A DNA stretch of 64,000 nucleotides from Bacteroidales bacterium (GTDB lineage: Bacteria; Bacteroidota; Bacteroidia; Bacteroidales; P3). The stretch is taken from contig JAFYSZ010000001.1 of the NCBI GenBank assembly GCA_017559135.1, forward strand, positions 124,001 through 188,000, written 5' to 3'. This document shows, piece after piece, positions 24,639 through 33,168 of this stretch (within the stretch, counting starts at the first letter, position 1; every line of letters begins with the position of its first letter). The translations under genes were made by a program, and so were the position numbers. The notes under the pieces were generated by a model that ran no database searches, had not been told where the DNA came from, and was given only the letters and a program-made list of their open reading frames with translations.

Positions 24639-26897
24639 ATGAAGAAGTATTTATTTTTAATTTGCTTGTTAAGCGTATCATTTAGTGGATTATCGCAAAA
24701 AATTTCAGGTGTAATTTACGACAAACAGTCAAAAGAAACACTGCCATCAGCAAATATCTATTGGCTTGAAGGAGGTGGAGGAACAATTTCTGATATTGAC
24801 GGAAATTTTACAATAGACAGGAAGAAATCCAATCAAACAAAATTAGTATTTAGTTACACAGGATATGCAAATGATACTATTGAAGTAAAGGAACAAACAA
24901 ATCTTAAAATTTATCTTAAACAAACAGGAACAACTCTTTCAACCTTTGAGGTAAGAGAAAGAATGAAGAGTTCTTTTCTTTCAAAAACATCATTAGAAAA
25001 TAAAGAAATTATTTCAGGAGAAGGCTTAAAACACTTAGCGTGTTGTAATCTTGGAGAGAGTTTTGAAAATTCAGCATCGGTTGATGTAGGGTATTCAGAC
25101 GCTGTTTCAGGTAGTAAGCAAATACAGTTATTGGGATTGACAGGTGTTTATTCACAAATCCTTTTAGAAAATATGCCTTTCCTTAGAGGGCTTTCTGCAC
25201 CATTTGGTCTTTCATACGTTCCGGGAAATTGGATGGAAAGCATTTCCGTTAGCAAAGGTGTTGCAACCGTTAAACATGGTTACGAAACAATTACAGGAAT
25301 TATAGATTTGGAATACGACAAACCTCATAAAGCAGATTTGTTTTCTTTTAACGCATACGTAAATAACGAATTGAAAACAGAGTTTAACGTAAAGGCAAAT
25401 AAAATTATAAACGATAATTTAGCAACAGGTTTATTTGTTTACGGAACATACAATAATTTTAAATCATTTGACCATCTTGGAAACAACGGACAAGGAGACG
25501 GATTTAGAGATTACCCTGCTCAAACACAGATAAATGTTGCTAATCGTTGGAATTATGAAGTTCACGATGGACTTTGTAGTCAAACCTTAATCAATTACAC
25601 TCACGAAGAACGTTTAGGAGGACAAATGGCGTTCACAAAAGATATGCGAGGCAGTGATTCTATCTATGGATTAGGAGGAACAACCGACAGAGTACACTTT
25701 TTTACAAAAAATGGAGCACCTCTTGGAAATACATCTTCATTTGGAACACAAGTTTCAGCAACTTACTTTAAGCAAGATGCATATTATGGACTTTCTAATT
25801 ACGAAGGAGTAGAAACAGACGTGTATGCAAACGCTCTTGTAAACACAATGGTTCGAGGAGGACACAATGTAGACTTTGGAGCAAGTTTTCGTTATACTGA
25901 TTTAGAGGAAAATCTTTTCTCTATGCCATATTTAGGAGCAAATCAATTCATTTCTAATACTCAACAAGGGGATTTAAGAACAAACTTTGTAAAAGAAGAA
26001 ATTGTGCCAGGAGTTTTCGGACAGTTTAATTTCATTTATGATAAGATATTTGTTGCCACAGCGGGTATTCGTTACGATTACAACTCTGCTTATGCACAAC
26101 ACATCATAACTCCAAGACTTCATTTTCGTTGGAAGATAGTTGAAGATTTTATTTTAAGAGGTTCGGCAGGAAAAGGATTTCGTTCAGCAAATATAATAGC
26201 AGATAATTTCGGTATTTTAGCATCTTCAAGAGATATAATCATAAATGAAAAATTAGGAATGGAAGAAGCATACAATGCAGGTTTGAATCTTTCATATTCT
26301 TTATCGCTTTCAGATGATAGAGAGTTCTCAATAGCATTAGATTACTACCATACAAATTTTGTTAATCAAGTGGTTATGGACTTAGATCAAAATGCAAATC
26401 AAGTACATTTTTACAATCTTGACGGGAAAAGTTATTCTAATGCAGCACAATTAGACATAAATATAGAACCATTCACAGGATTTAATGTTACTTTGGCAGG
26501 AAGATACAACGATGTTAAGACAACCTATCACGGAGAGTTAATGGAAAAACCATACGTTGCAAAATGGAAAGGATTAGTGGTGCTTTCTTATAAGACAAAA
26601 TACGATAAATGGATGTTTGATTTAACAACTCAATTCAATGGAAAGCAAAGAATACCTCTTAACGTAGGAGAAAAACAAGGTTACGCAGATCCTTACATTT
26701 ATATGTTAGGACAAATTACTCGTAAGTTCAAAGATATAGATATTTATGTAGGAGTAGAAAACCTTACAAATTATACACAAGAGATACCTGTAATTGGAGT
26801 TGATCAAATGTTTACAAATAAATTTGATGCCTCAGTTGTTTATGCTCCTGTAATGGGACGCTTGATTTATGCGGGTATTCGTTGGAATATTAAATAA
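24639..26897 (+). CDS. TonB-dependent receptor, probably metal-related
   Basis: Outer-membrane active transporter of 752 residues: signal peptide (to about 19), carboxypeptidase-D regulatory-like domain (21-100, GVIYDKQSKETLPSANIYWL), plug domain (about 110-230, KQIQLLGLTGVYSQILLENMP, with GLSYVPGNWMESISVSKG) and a 22-strand-type barrel ending in GIRWNIK. A Cys-Cys pair sits at the plug start (LACCNLGESFE). The next gene, 10 bases on, encodes a Cys/His-rich HMA-like protein, which suggests copper, zinc, nickel or a metal complex as cargo. This is inference from context. Confidence 0.9.
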   Translation: MKKYLFLICLLSVSFSGLSQKISGVIYDKQSKETLPSANIYWLEGGGGTISDIDGNFTIDRKKSNQTKLVFSYTGYANDTIEVKEQTNLKIYLKQTGTTLSTFEVRERMKSSFLSKTSLENKEIISGEGLKHLACCNLGESFENSASVDVGYSDAVSGSKQIQLLGLTGVYSQILLENMPFLRGLSAPFGLSYVPGNWMESISVSKGVATVKHGYETITGIIDLEYDKPHKADLFSFNAYVNNELKTEFNVKANKIINDNLATGLFVYGTYNNFKSFDHLGNNGQGDGFRDYPAQTQINVANRWNYEVHDGLCSQTLINYTHEERLGGQMAFTKDMRGSDSIYGLGGTTDRVHFFTKNGAPLGNTSSFGTQVSATYFKQDAYYGLSNYEGVETDVYANALVNTMVRGGHNVDFGASFRYTDLEENLFSMPYLGANQFISNTQQGDLRTNFVKEEIVPGVFGQFNFIYDKIFVATAGIRYDYNSAYAQHIITPRLHFRWKIVEDFILRGSAGKGFRSANIIADNFGILASSRDIIINEKLGMEEAYNAGLNLSYSLSLSDDREFSIALDYYHTNFVNQVVMDLDQNANQVHFYNLDGKSYSNAAQLDINIEPFTGFNVTLAGRYNDVKTTYHGELMEKPYVAKWKGLVVLSYKTKYDKWMFDLTTQFNGKQRIPLNVGEKQGYADPYIYMLGQITRKFKDIDIYVGVENLTNYTQEIPVIGVDQMFTNKFDASVVYAPVMGRLIYAGIRWNIK

Positions 26898-26907
26898 AAT
26901 TATAAGT

Positions 26908-27312
26908 ATGAAAAAGATTATTTTTACAGCCATTTTGGCATTTTTTGCAGTTGCCATTGCAAACGCACAAGAACAATCCGTACCTGAAGAACAAACAGTA
27001 CAGATTTCTTTACCAAAATATTGTTGTTCTGAAAGTGATGCTTTGATTGAAAAAACATTAGCATACGAAAAAGGTGTTGAGAGTTTTCAATTAAATCCTA
27101 TTACAAAGTCTGTTTTAGTTACATTCAAGACAAAGAAAACTAATCAAATGAAAATTGAAAAAGCATTGGCAAAAGCAGGATTTGAAACACCAAATTTCAA
27201 AGCAAATGAAAGAGCAGTAGCAAAACTTCCTAATTGTTGCAAAAACACAGCAAGAGGATTAGAATCTGGTTGCGGACATCATCACGATCATGACCACGAT
27301 CACGCACATTAG
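26908..27312 (+). CDS. Exported HMA-like protein with His-rich tail
   Basis: 134 residues from the ATG at 26908 (an earlier in-frame start would lie inside the receptor gene). Signal peptide to about residue 20 (AIANAQ), then a heavy-metal-associated-like ferredoxin fold in which the usual C-x2-C is a vicinal pair (YCCSES); KGVESFQLNPITKSVLVTF and LAKAGFETP match the HMA strands and helix. A second pair (NCCKN) and a tail rich in alternating His and Asp (GCGHHHDHD...) can bind metal. Probably a periplasmic metal chaperone working with the upstream receptor. Confidence 0.82.
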   Translation: MKKIIFTAILAFFAVAIANAQEQSVPEEQTVQISLPKYCCSESDALIEKTLAYEKGVESFQLNPITKSVLVTFKTKKTNQMKIEKALAKAGFETPNFKANERAVAKLPNCCKNTARGLESGCGHHHDHDHDHAH

Positions 27313-28655
27313 TCTATTACCTCTTCTTCGGAAACCTGCTCGGAACAAAATTCTGTTTGAGAATTTATAGCAGATTTACAGCCTGCCTCTATTGAAATCT
27401 GAAAATAGTAGCAGGCTTTTTCTATTTTCCCCGTTTTAGCATAACATAAACCTAAATAATGTGTGATTTCTCCAAATTTTGCATTAAGAAGATAAGCCTC
27501 TTCCAAGTATTTTATAGCCGTTTTATATTTTTCTCTTTCATAATTCAATCTTCCTAAATTATAAAATGAATCACTATAATAAGGTTCCTTCTTTATAGAA
27601 ATTTTATAGTGCTCAATAGCTTTTGAAATTTGCCCATTATGTTCGTAAGCTAATCCAATATTATTATTTATAAACTCTAAATTTGGATTCATTTTGATTG
27701 CAGTTTGAAACTCAAACAAAGCATCGGCGTGCATTCCCAAATTTGTAAACACAATCCCCCTTTGATTAAAATATTCCGCAATCGTATCACACATATCTAT
27801 CGCAATATTCAAATCATCTAAGGCATATTTATATCTAAGAACTTGATTAAAACACACACCTCGCAAATAATAATACTCAGCCTTTGCATTTTTCTTCAAA
27901 GCAATGTTTAAATCCTCAATTGCTCCGAAATAATCTTCATTAAATCCCTTTGTTTTAGCACGATTCATATACAAATCACTCGTTTTGTCCCCCAAATTTT
28001 CTGCTTGATTAAAATAAGAAATTGCAGACAAATATTCTCTTTGCTCGCTCTTTATAATCCCCATCAAAAACGAAGACAAAGCGGTAGGGTCGGTATCTAT
28101 AAAGGAAGAAAGCTTGTTATAAGCATTCATATTCTCTCCAGCCTGATAATAAAAGTAAGCTGCAATAATATTATATATTGTTTTGTCGTCTTCTTCGTCA
28201 AGAAAAGCAATATAACCATCAACAAAATTTGCAAATTTCTTTAAATCACTCTTGCGAAATATCTTAATTCTATTAAAAAACTTTTTTTCATTTTCTTCAA
28301 AGGCAAAAATAAGTCTCTCCATCAACTCTTCCTTTTCCTTAGGCACATCAATCAAATAATACATCGTCAAATACTCGCTCAAATCCGTATCATAACCTTC
28401 CTCTTCCACGATTTTCAGACATTCTTTTGCCTCTTTATTCTTACCAATCTTATAATAACAATAAGCCTTCTTCGGAAAAAGACTCCAAGCAGTATCAATA
28501 TCAACTTTTTCAATACCTTCAATGTAGGTAATTGCTGACATATAACGAGCAGAGTCTATTTTACCCTGCACTATATCGCTTACATAAAATCTATTTTGCG
28601 AAAAGGAAAAAATAAAACTTAAAATAAAACCTATAAAACAAAGAAGCGATTTCAT
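27309..28655 (-). CDS. Exported tetratricopeptide-repeat protein
   Basis: 448 residues from ATG 28655, chosen because it forms an ATGA overlap with the upstream gene's stop and gives a clean signal peptide (MKSLLCFIGFILSFIFSFSQ). The C-terminal two thirds hold about seven TPR units (e.g. SYFNQAENLGDKTSDLYMNR, ALFEFQTAIKMNPNLEF, AIEHYKISIKKEPYYSD). TPRs form a superhelix for protein binding; partner unknown. The 3' end overlaps the convergent HMA gene by 4 bases. Confidence 0.85.
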   Translation of the reverse strand: MKSLLCFIGFILSFIFSFSQNRFYVSDIVQGKIDSARYMSAITYIEGIEKVDIDTAWSLFPKKAYCYYKIGKNKEAKECLKIVEEEGYDTDLSEYLTMYYLIDVPKEKEELMERLIFAFEENEKKFFNRIKIFRKSDLKKFANFVDGYIAFLDEEDDKTIYNIIAAYFYYQAGENMNAYNKLSSFIDTDPTALSSFLMGIIKSEQREYLSAISYFNQAENLGDKTSDLYMNRAKTKGFNEDYFGAIEDLNIALKKNAKAEYYYLRGVCFNQVLRYKYALDDLNIAIDMCDTIAEYFNQRGIVFTNLGMHADALFEFQTAIKMNPNLEFINNNIGLAYEHNGQISKAIEHYKISIKKEPYYSDSFYNLGRLNYEREKYKTAIKYLEEAYLLNAKFGEITHYLGLCYAKTGKIEKACYYFQISIEAGCKSAINSQTEFCSEQVSEEEVID

Positions 28656-29266
28656 AATCTTAGTTCGCCACAACCTTCTCTTATGATTTCATATTCATCA
28701 CCAATACACTTGACAACAGTAGAAGGTTCAAAATTCAAAAAACCTCCGCCAACCATTGCCTCAATCTTGCTTTTCCATTCTTCCCATACCAATTCGGCAT
28801 TGGAATAATCTTCAAAATTTTTATCTGTTATAGGAATTGAACTCACAAGCAAAGGTTTTTCAAAGGCTTTTGTCAATTCAGTAGCAAATTTGCAGTCAGG
28901 AATCCTAATTCCGATAGATTTCTTTTTGTTTTGAAAGATTTTAGGCACTAAATTGCTTGCTTCAAAAACAAAAGTAAAAGCACCAGGAGTATTGTTCTTT
29001 AATAACTTAAAGAAATCATTTGAAATCGGTTTCGTATATAAAGAAACTTGACTAATATTGCTACAAATAATAGAAAAATCTGACTTTTCAAGCTTTTTGC
29101 CCTTTAATTCTGCCAATCTACGAGAGGCTTTTAAAGAATTAACATCGCATGCGAAAGCATAAAACGTATCGGTAGGAATGATAACTACGCCATCTGATTC
29201 TAAAACATCAATTATCGAATCTATAATTCTGTCATCAAAACCATTATTGTAAATAGGGAAAAACAT
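28652..29266 (-). CDS. yciO: YrdC/Sua5-superfamily protein, YciO branch
   Basis: 204 residues with the YrdC fold: VVIIPTDTFYAFACD, KKLEKSDFSIIC, LKNNTPGAFTFVF, KKSIGIRIPD and PSTVVKC. The segment pattern (FSIIC..ISQVS, NNTPG.FTF) fits YciO rather than TsaC/Sua5, the enzyme that makes threonylcarbamoyl-AMP for tRNA t6A; YciO's own role is less clear, and a separate Sua5 may exist elsewhere. It is coupled by ATGA to the TPR gene. Confidence 0.8.
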   Translation of the reverse strand: MFFPIYNNGFDDRIIDSIIDVLESDGVVIIPTDTFYAFACDVNSLKASRRLAELKGKKLEKSDFSIICSNISQVSLYTKPISNDFFKLLKNNTPGAFTFVFEASNLVPKIFQNKKKSIGIRIPDCKFATELTKAFEKPLLVSSIPITDKNFEDYSNAELVWEEWKSKIEAMVGGGFLNFEPSTVVKCIGDEYEIIREGCGELRL

Positions 29267-29288
29267 AAAACTTTAAAAAAGATAAAAG

Positions 29289-29372
29289 TGCCCGGGACAA
29301 GACTTGAACTTGCACGTCAAAACTGACACCACCCCCTCAAAGTGGCGTGTCTACCAATTCCACCACCCGGGC
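29289..29372 (-). tRNA. tRNA-Leu (anticodon GAG)
   Basis: Minus-strand class II tRNA of 84 bases: acceptor GCCCGGG/CCCGGGC with discriminator A, D-arm with TGGTAGACAC, anticodon stem CCACT/GGTGG around loop TTGAGGG (anticodon GAG), long variable arm and T-arm TTCAAGT. CCA is not encoded. Confidence 0.93.
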
Positions 29373-29428
29373 TTTGCGTTGCAAAATTACAAAAAATATA
29401 AATAACAACAAATAAACAAAAGAAAAAA

Positions 29429-29470
29429 CAATAAAAAAGCGTTTCAAAACTCCGAAACGCTTTTTTATTG
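29429..29470. terminator. Bidirectional terminator after the BspA-like gene
   Basis: Perfect 17-bp stem 29429-29445 with 29454-29470 (core AAAAAAGCGTTTC / GAAACGCTTTTTT) and an 8-base loop. It serves the minus-strand BspA-like gene ending at 29564. Confidence 0.85.
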
Positions 29471-29563
29471 TCGTTAATTTACTTTGTTTTAATGCAGAAA
29501 AGAATAACAAAAAAAGGCGAAAGAAATAAATTCTCTCACCTTTCATCGTCATGAAAATCATTA

Positions 29564-32500
29564 TTATTCTATAACTATCTTTTTGCTTTCGCTAAATCTT
29601 CCTTGATAAGCTTTTATCACATAACTACCCGCAGGTTGCTCGCTTAAAGTAAAGTTATAATCATTAGTTGAGAAGACTTTTTGACCTAATTGATTGTAAA
29701 CTTCAATATGTAGGTTAGAAATGTCGCTTTTAACACTAATATGTCTATTGTAGTTTGAAATATTGATTTGATTGTCTTTAATACTTTCTAATCTATGTTG
29801 CTTTTTAAACAAAACTTTAAATCTATCAGCATTTTCTCCTGCTATAATTCTTGTGTTATACTCTACACCATCGTTCATTTTCACCTCAAAACCATTATCT
29901 ATCAAATAAACATTTACACCTTCCGGTATATTATCAATAGAAAGAGTGATTTCTTTTGTTTCGTAGTTTCTAATATTAAGCGTAGCAGTATAAGGATATT
30001 CTTTTACTTCTTCTTTTACTAAGGCAATTCCATCAGTTACGAAATAAGGTTCAGCAATTTCCAAAGGAGAGAATAGTTTGTTTGCATCAAAAATGTCATA
30101 ATCTTGTTTTGCGTCTTCGTTATGAGCAAAGAGCAAATCTATTTCGTTTTCTCCGTCATTCATTGCAAGGCGTATGTAATCTTTTTGCAACTTTGTTTTT
30201 GCTGAAAAGGTGTAGTGTTGCGATTTTTTTAGCGTTATGTTTTGATTATTCACAAAAAATCCTTCTGTTACTTGTATTTCGCCCGAGCTTACAGGAACAA
30301 ATGTTGTGCCATTATACTTATATAATACGTTTCCTTGAAGCGAGTTTTGATTTATTATTTTTTCTACATCAAGTTTAAAGGAATATGGATTTGCAATCGA
30401 CAACCAATTTACACTATCTGCGTTATTGTTATCCGAATGAGTGATTGTGATTTGCTCTTCGTTGAATAATGAGTAATCAGGTGAGTGCAAAAAGTCATAT
30501 CCAAATAAACTGTCTCTTTCATAGTCGTAAGCATCGCCGTAAGTTGTGAAAATAATTGGAGAAGATGCAAAATTCCACGCAGCAAAACCTTCTCCTGTCG
30601 GAATTTCTGTTTCGTTTGTTGCCCAATTCGCATTCCAATTGCCCGTACTATGATTAAAGGTTGATACGGATGCATCATTTTCTTGTGGAAGAATTACTCC
30701 TAAAACATAATCATCAAAAGGTGCTCCTATATAATTCCAATTATTTTCTCTATTTATAGCTTCTACTTCAACGATTCCTTCAATATTATTTGCAGTTTTA
30801 TTTATTAATTCTCCACCTTGTGCTATTCTTAATATGCCTTCATTAATTACTTCTATTTTATTATCATCTGTTATTTCAAAAGCATTTGTTAATGTTTTTG
30901 TTTCTCCTTCTTCTATCTTATGATAAATCTTTTGCCAAGTAGCATTGCCCCAATTAGGAGAATAACCACTTGCCCCAAAAGGAACGATTAAGTTTTTAGT
31001 ATTTGGAGTGTGATTAAACGCACTACCACCAACCAAAGGAGCAGTTTCTGCAAGACAAGTAATTGTTTCTAATCTACTACATTTCCAAAAAGTATATTTT
31101 CCTAATAATTCAACACCACTTGGAAGAGTTATTGAGGTTAAATTACTACATTCTTCAAAAGCTCCATATCCATCGTCTAATTTTCCTATTTTTGTTACCG
31201 TATTTGGAACTATAATTGAGCTTATGTTATCACAATTATAAAAAGCCTTACCTTTAATAAAAGTTACAGGAATATTCATTATTGAATCGGGTATAGAAAC
31301 AAGTCCACTCTTCAAAGAATCACAACCAACTATACTAACCTCCGAAATATTATAATCTACGCCATTAATTGTAAAAGTAATGAAACCAGGAGATGTAAAA
31401 GAATAATTACCTACTTCCAATGTATCATTTCCTGCATATTCAATACCATCAATAAATTTTCCTAAACCCTCAAAAGCATTAGGATACATTGTCGCATTTT
31501 CTGGCAAAGTAACATTAGTTAATCGATTACACTTAGAAAAAGCATATTCTCCAATAGCAGCTACACTATTAGGAATAATAATTGTAGTTAAATTATCACA
31601 ACTATAAAAAGAATACCTTCCAAGAAGACTAACACTATTCGGAATTGTAATTGAGGTTAAGTTATCACATTCTTCAAAAGCACCATATTCGTCAGTCAAA
31701 GTTCCAATACTAACAACGCTATTAGGAATTGTGATTGAAGTTAAATTAATACATTTATAAAATGCTTTACCGCTAATAGATGTAACCGGATATAAATCAC
31801 CATTTATTGGCAGTTGAGAAGGAATTGACAATGCTCCACTTTTACTTACAGGACATTTCACTACACTTAATTCATTCGCGCTATTATAATATACACTATT
31901 CCATCTAAAAGTAGTAAAACCAGGATAAGTAAGCACATTATCTCCTATTATCAAGCTATCACTTCCCCCATACACTATATCATCAAAAACATTTGCTCCT
32001 GCTCCCATAAAAGCATTAGAAGAAATTGTAGCATTCAAAGGTAAACTAACCATATCCAATCCATAGCAAAAAGCAAAAGCACTATCCGCAATAAAGGTTA
32101 CACTATTAGGAATTCTAACAGATGTTATTAAATCACAATTTTTAAAAGCATCTGGTGCAATGCTAGTAACAGAATAATTAACGCCCTCATTAGTTAATGT
32201 AGTAGGTATTGTAATTGCTCCACTTTTAGTTACAGGACAGCTTTTCACGCTTAATTCAGAAGAGATATATTGAGTACCATTTAAAATAAAAGTAATAAAA
32301 CCTGCATAAGCAAACTTATAAGAGCCAACATTCAATGTATCTTCTCCTACATAGGTTATATTATTTTCAACTATTTTATTCCCCGAATTTTCAAAAGCAT
32401 CAACGGCAAAAATACAAGTTTGAGGTAATCTAACAGTAGATAACATATTGCAACCACTAAACGCTTTTTTCCCAACATTATCTACACTGTCTGGTATATC

Positions 32501-32962
32501 AATTTCTACCAAATTATTACAATATTGAAAAGCCTGTTTGCCAATAGAATTTACATGACCAAGCAAAACTTCTGACAAAGCATCACAACCATAAAAAGTA
32601 TAAGAGCCTATACGTATTACACTATTAGGCAAAGAGATTAATTGTAAACTATCACATTCTTCAAATGCTCCATAATCATCTGAATCTGTACCTATTGCAG
32701 TAACGGTATTTGGAATTGCAATAGAAGTTAGGTTAGTTTTATTGTAAAATGCTTTTCCTTTTATGAATGTTACAGAGTATGTGTTTTCTTCATATTCTAC
32801 TGTCGCAGGAATATTAACAGAGGAGGCATTTCCGTTGTATTTTGTTAATTCTACTTGATTTGTTCCTATTACATTATAAGTAATATCGTCTATTGTAAAG
32901 CTTTGTGCTAAAAGAACGTTTGCAAATAATAAGATGTTAAAAAAGAATAATAATCTCTTCAT
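29564..32962 (-). CDS. BspA-like leucine-rich-repeat surface protein, T9SS cargo
   Basis: 1132 residues: signal peptide (to LLAQ), then about 650 residues of LRR_5/BspA repeats (units like SITIPNSVVSIG, FEECDNLTSITIPNSV), a non-repeat region with NWNYIGAPFDD and NWLSIANPYSF segments, and a C-terminal type A sorting domain (HIEVYNQLGQKVFST, LSEQPAGSYVIKAY, SKKIVIE) that directs export and anchoring through T9SS. Likely an adhesin or host/particle-binding surface protein. Internal blocks of about 230 residues recur (KAFYxxxNLTSI ... GFITF ... CPVxKSGAxxIP), pointing to past block duplication. Confidence 0.92.
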   Translation of the reverse strand: MKRLLFFFNILLFANVLLAQSFTIDDITYNVIGTNQVELTKYNGNASSVNIPATVEYEENTYSVTFIKGKAFYNKTNLTSIAIPNTVTAIGTDSDDYGAFEECDSLQLISLPNSVIRIGSYTFYGCDALSEVLLGHVNSIGKQAFQYCNNLVEIDIPDSVDNVGKKAFSGCNMLSTVRLPQTCIFAVDAFENSGNKIVENNITYVGEDTLNVGSYKFAYAGFITFILNGTQYISSELSVKSCPVTKSGAITIPTTLTNEGVNYSVTSIAPDAFKNCDLITSVRIPNSVTFIADSAFAFCYGLDMVSLPLNATISSNAFMGAGANVFDDIVYGGSDSLIIGDNVLTYPGFTTFRWNSVYYNSANELSVVKCPVSKSGALSIPSQLPINGDLYPVTSISGKAFYKCINLTSITIPNSVVSIGTLTDEYGAFEECDNLTSITIPNSVSLLGRYSFYSCDNLTTIIIPNSVAAIGEYAFSKCNRLTNVTLPENATMYPNAFEGLGKFIDGIEYAGNDTLEVGNYSFTSPGFITFTINGVDYNISEVSIVGCDSLKSGLVSIPDSIMNIPVTFIKGKAFYNCDNISSIIVPNTVTKIGKLDDGYGAFEECSNLTSITLPSGVELLGKYTFWKCSRLETITCLAETAPLVGGSAFNHTPNTKNLIVPFGASGYSPNWGNATWQKIYHKIEEGETKTLTNAFEITDDNKIEVINEGILRIAQGGELINKTANNIEGIVEVEAINRENNWNYIGAPFDDYVLGVILPQENDASVSTFNHSTGNWNANWATNETEIPTGEGFAAWNFASSPIIFTTYGDAYDYERDSLFGYDFLHSPDYSLFNEEQITITHSDNNNADSVNWLSIANPYSFKLDVEKIINQNSLQGNVLYKYNGTTFVPVSSGEIQVTEGFFVNNQNITLKKSQHYTFSAKTKLQKDYIRLAMNDGENEIDLLFAHNEDAKQDYDIFDANKLFSPLEIAEPYFVTDGIALVKEEVKEYPYTATLNIRNYETKEITLSIDNIPEGVNVYLIDNGFEVKMNDGVEYNTRIIAGENADRFKVLFKKQHRLESIKDNQINISNYNRHISVKSDISNLHIEVYNQLGQKVFSTNDYNFTLSEQPAGSYVIKAYQGRFSESKKIVIE

Positions 32963-32996
32963 TTTTTATGTGTGTTTATTGTTAAAATTCGACCTA

Positions 32997-33027
32997 CAAA
33001 AGTATATAATAATTAAGTGCTTGCAAA
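32997..33027 (-). promoter_or_regulatory. Promoter of the BspA-like gene
   Basis: Minus strand TTTG (33027-33024), 19-base spacer, TACTTTTG (33004-32997). Confidence 0.65.
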
Positions 33028-33048
33028 ATTTTTCTTGTTTTTTTTAAA

Positions 33049-33111
33049 ATTACTTCAAAGAAGTAGAGCTTCTACCTTAAAGAAGTAGAGACTCTACTTC
33101 TAAGAAGTAAT
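33049..33111. repeat. Three 22-bp dyad units (ATTAC/TCTAC type)
   Basis: Units start at 33049, 33071 and 33093. Each is a 5-base arm, 9-base spacer and complementary arm: ATTAC-N9-GTAGA, TCTAC-N9-GTAGA, TCTAC-N9-GTAAT, with 3-base gaps. Arms can pair within a unit (except the outermost mismatches) or across the 3-base gaps. The array lies between two divergent promoters. Geometry matches 61786-61848. Confidence 0.8.
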
Positions 33112-33133
33112 TTTTTTATTCTTGCAATTTTTG

Positions 33134-33141
33134 TACCTTTG
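33134..33141 (+). promoter_or_regulatory. -7 box of the M49 peptidase gene
   Basis: TACCTTTG, 27 bases before the start; no TTTG at -33, where the 22-bp array ends. Confidence 0.55.
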
Positions 33142-33168
33142 CAAACTTAAAACATAAATTATTTATCT

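Noticed and set aside
29337-29561. 74-codon minus-strand frame
   Set aside because: It covers the tRNA-Leu gene's 5' part and the terminator, so it is a chance frame.
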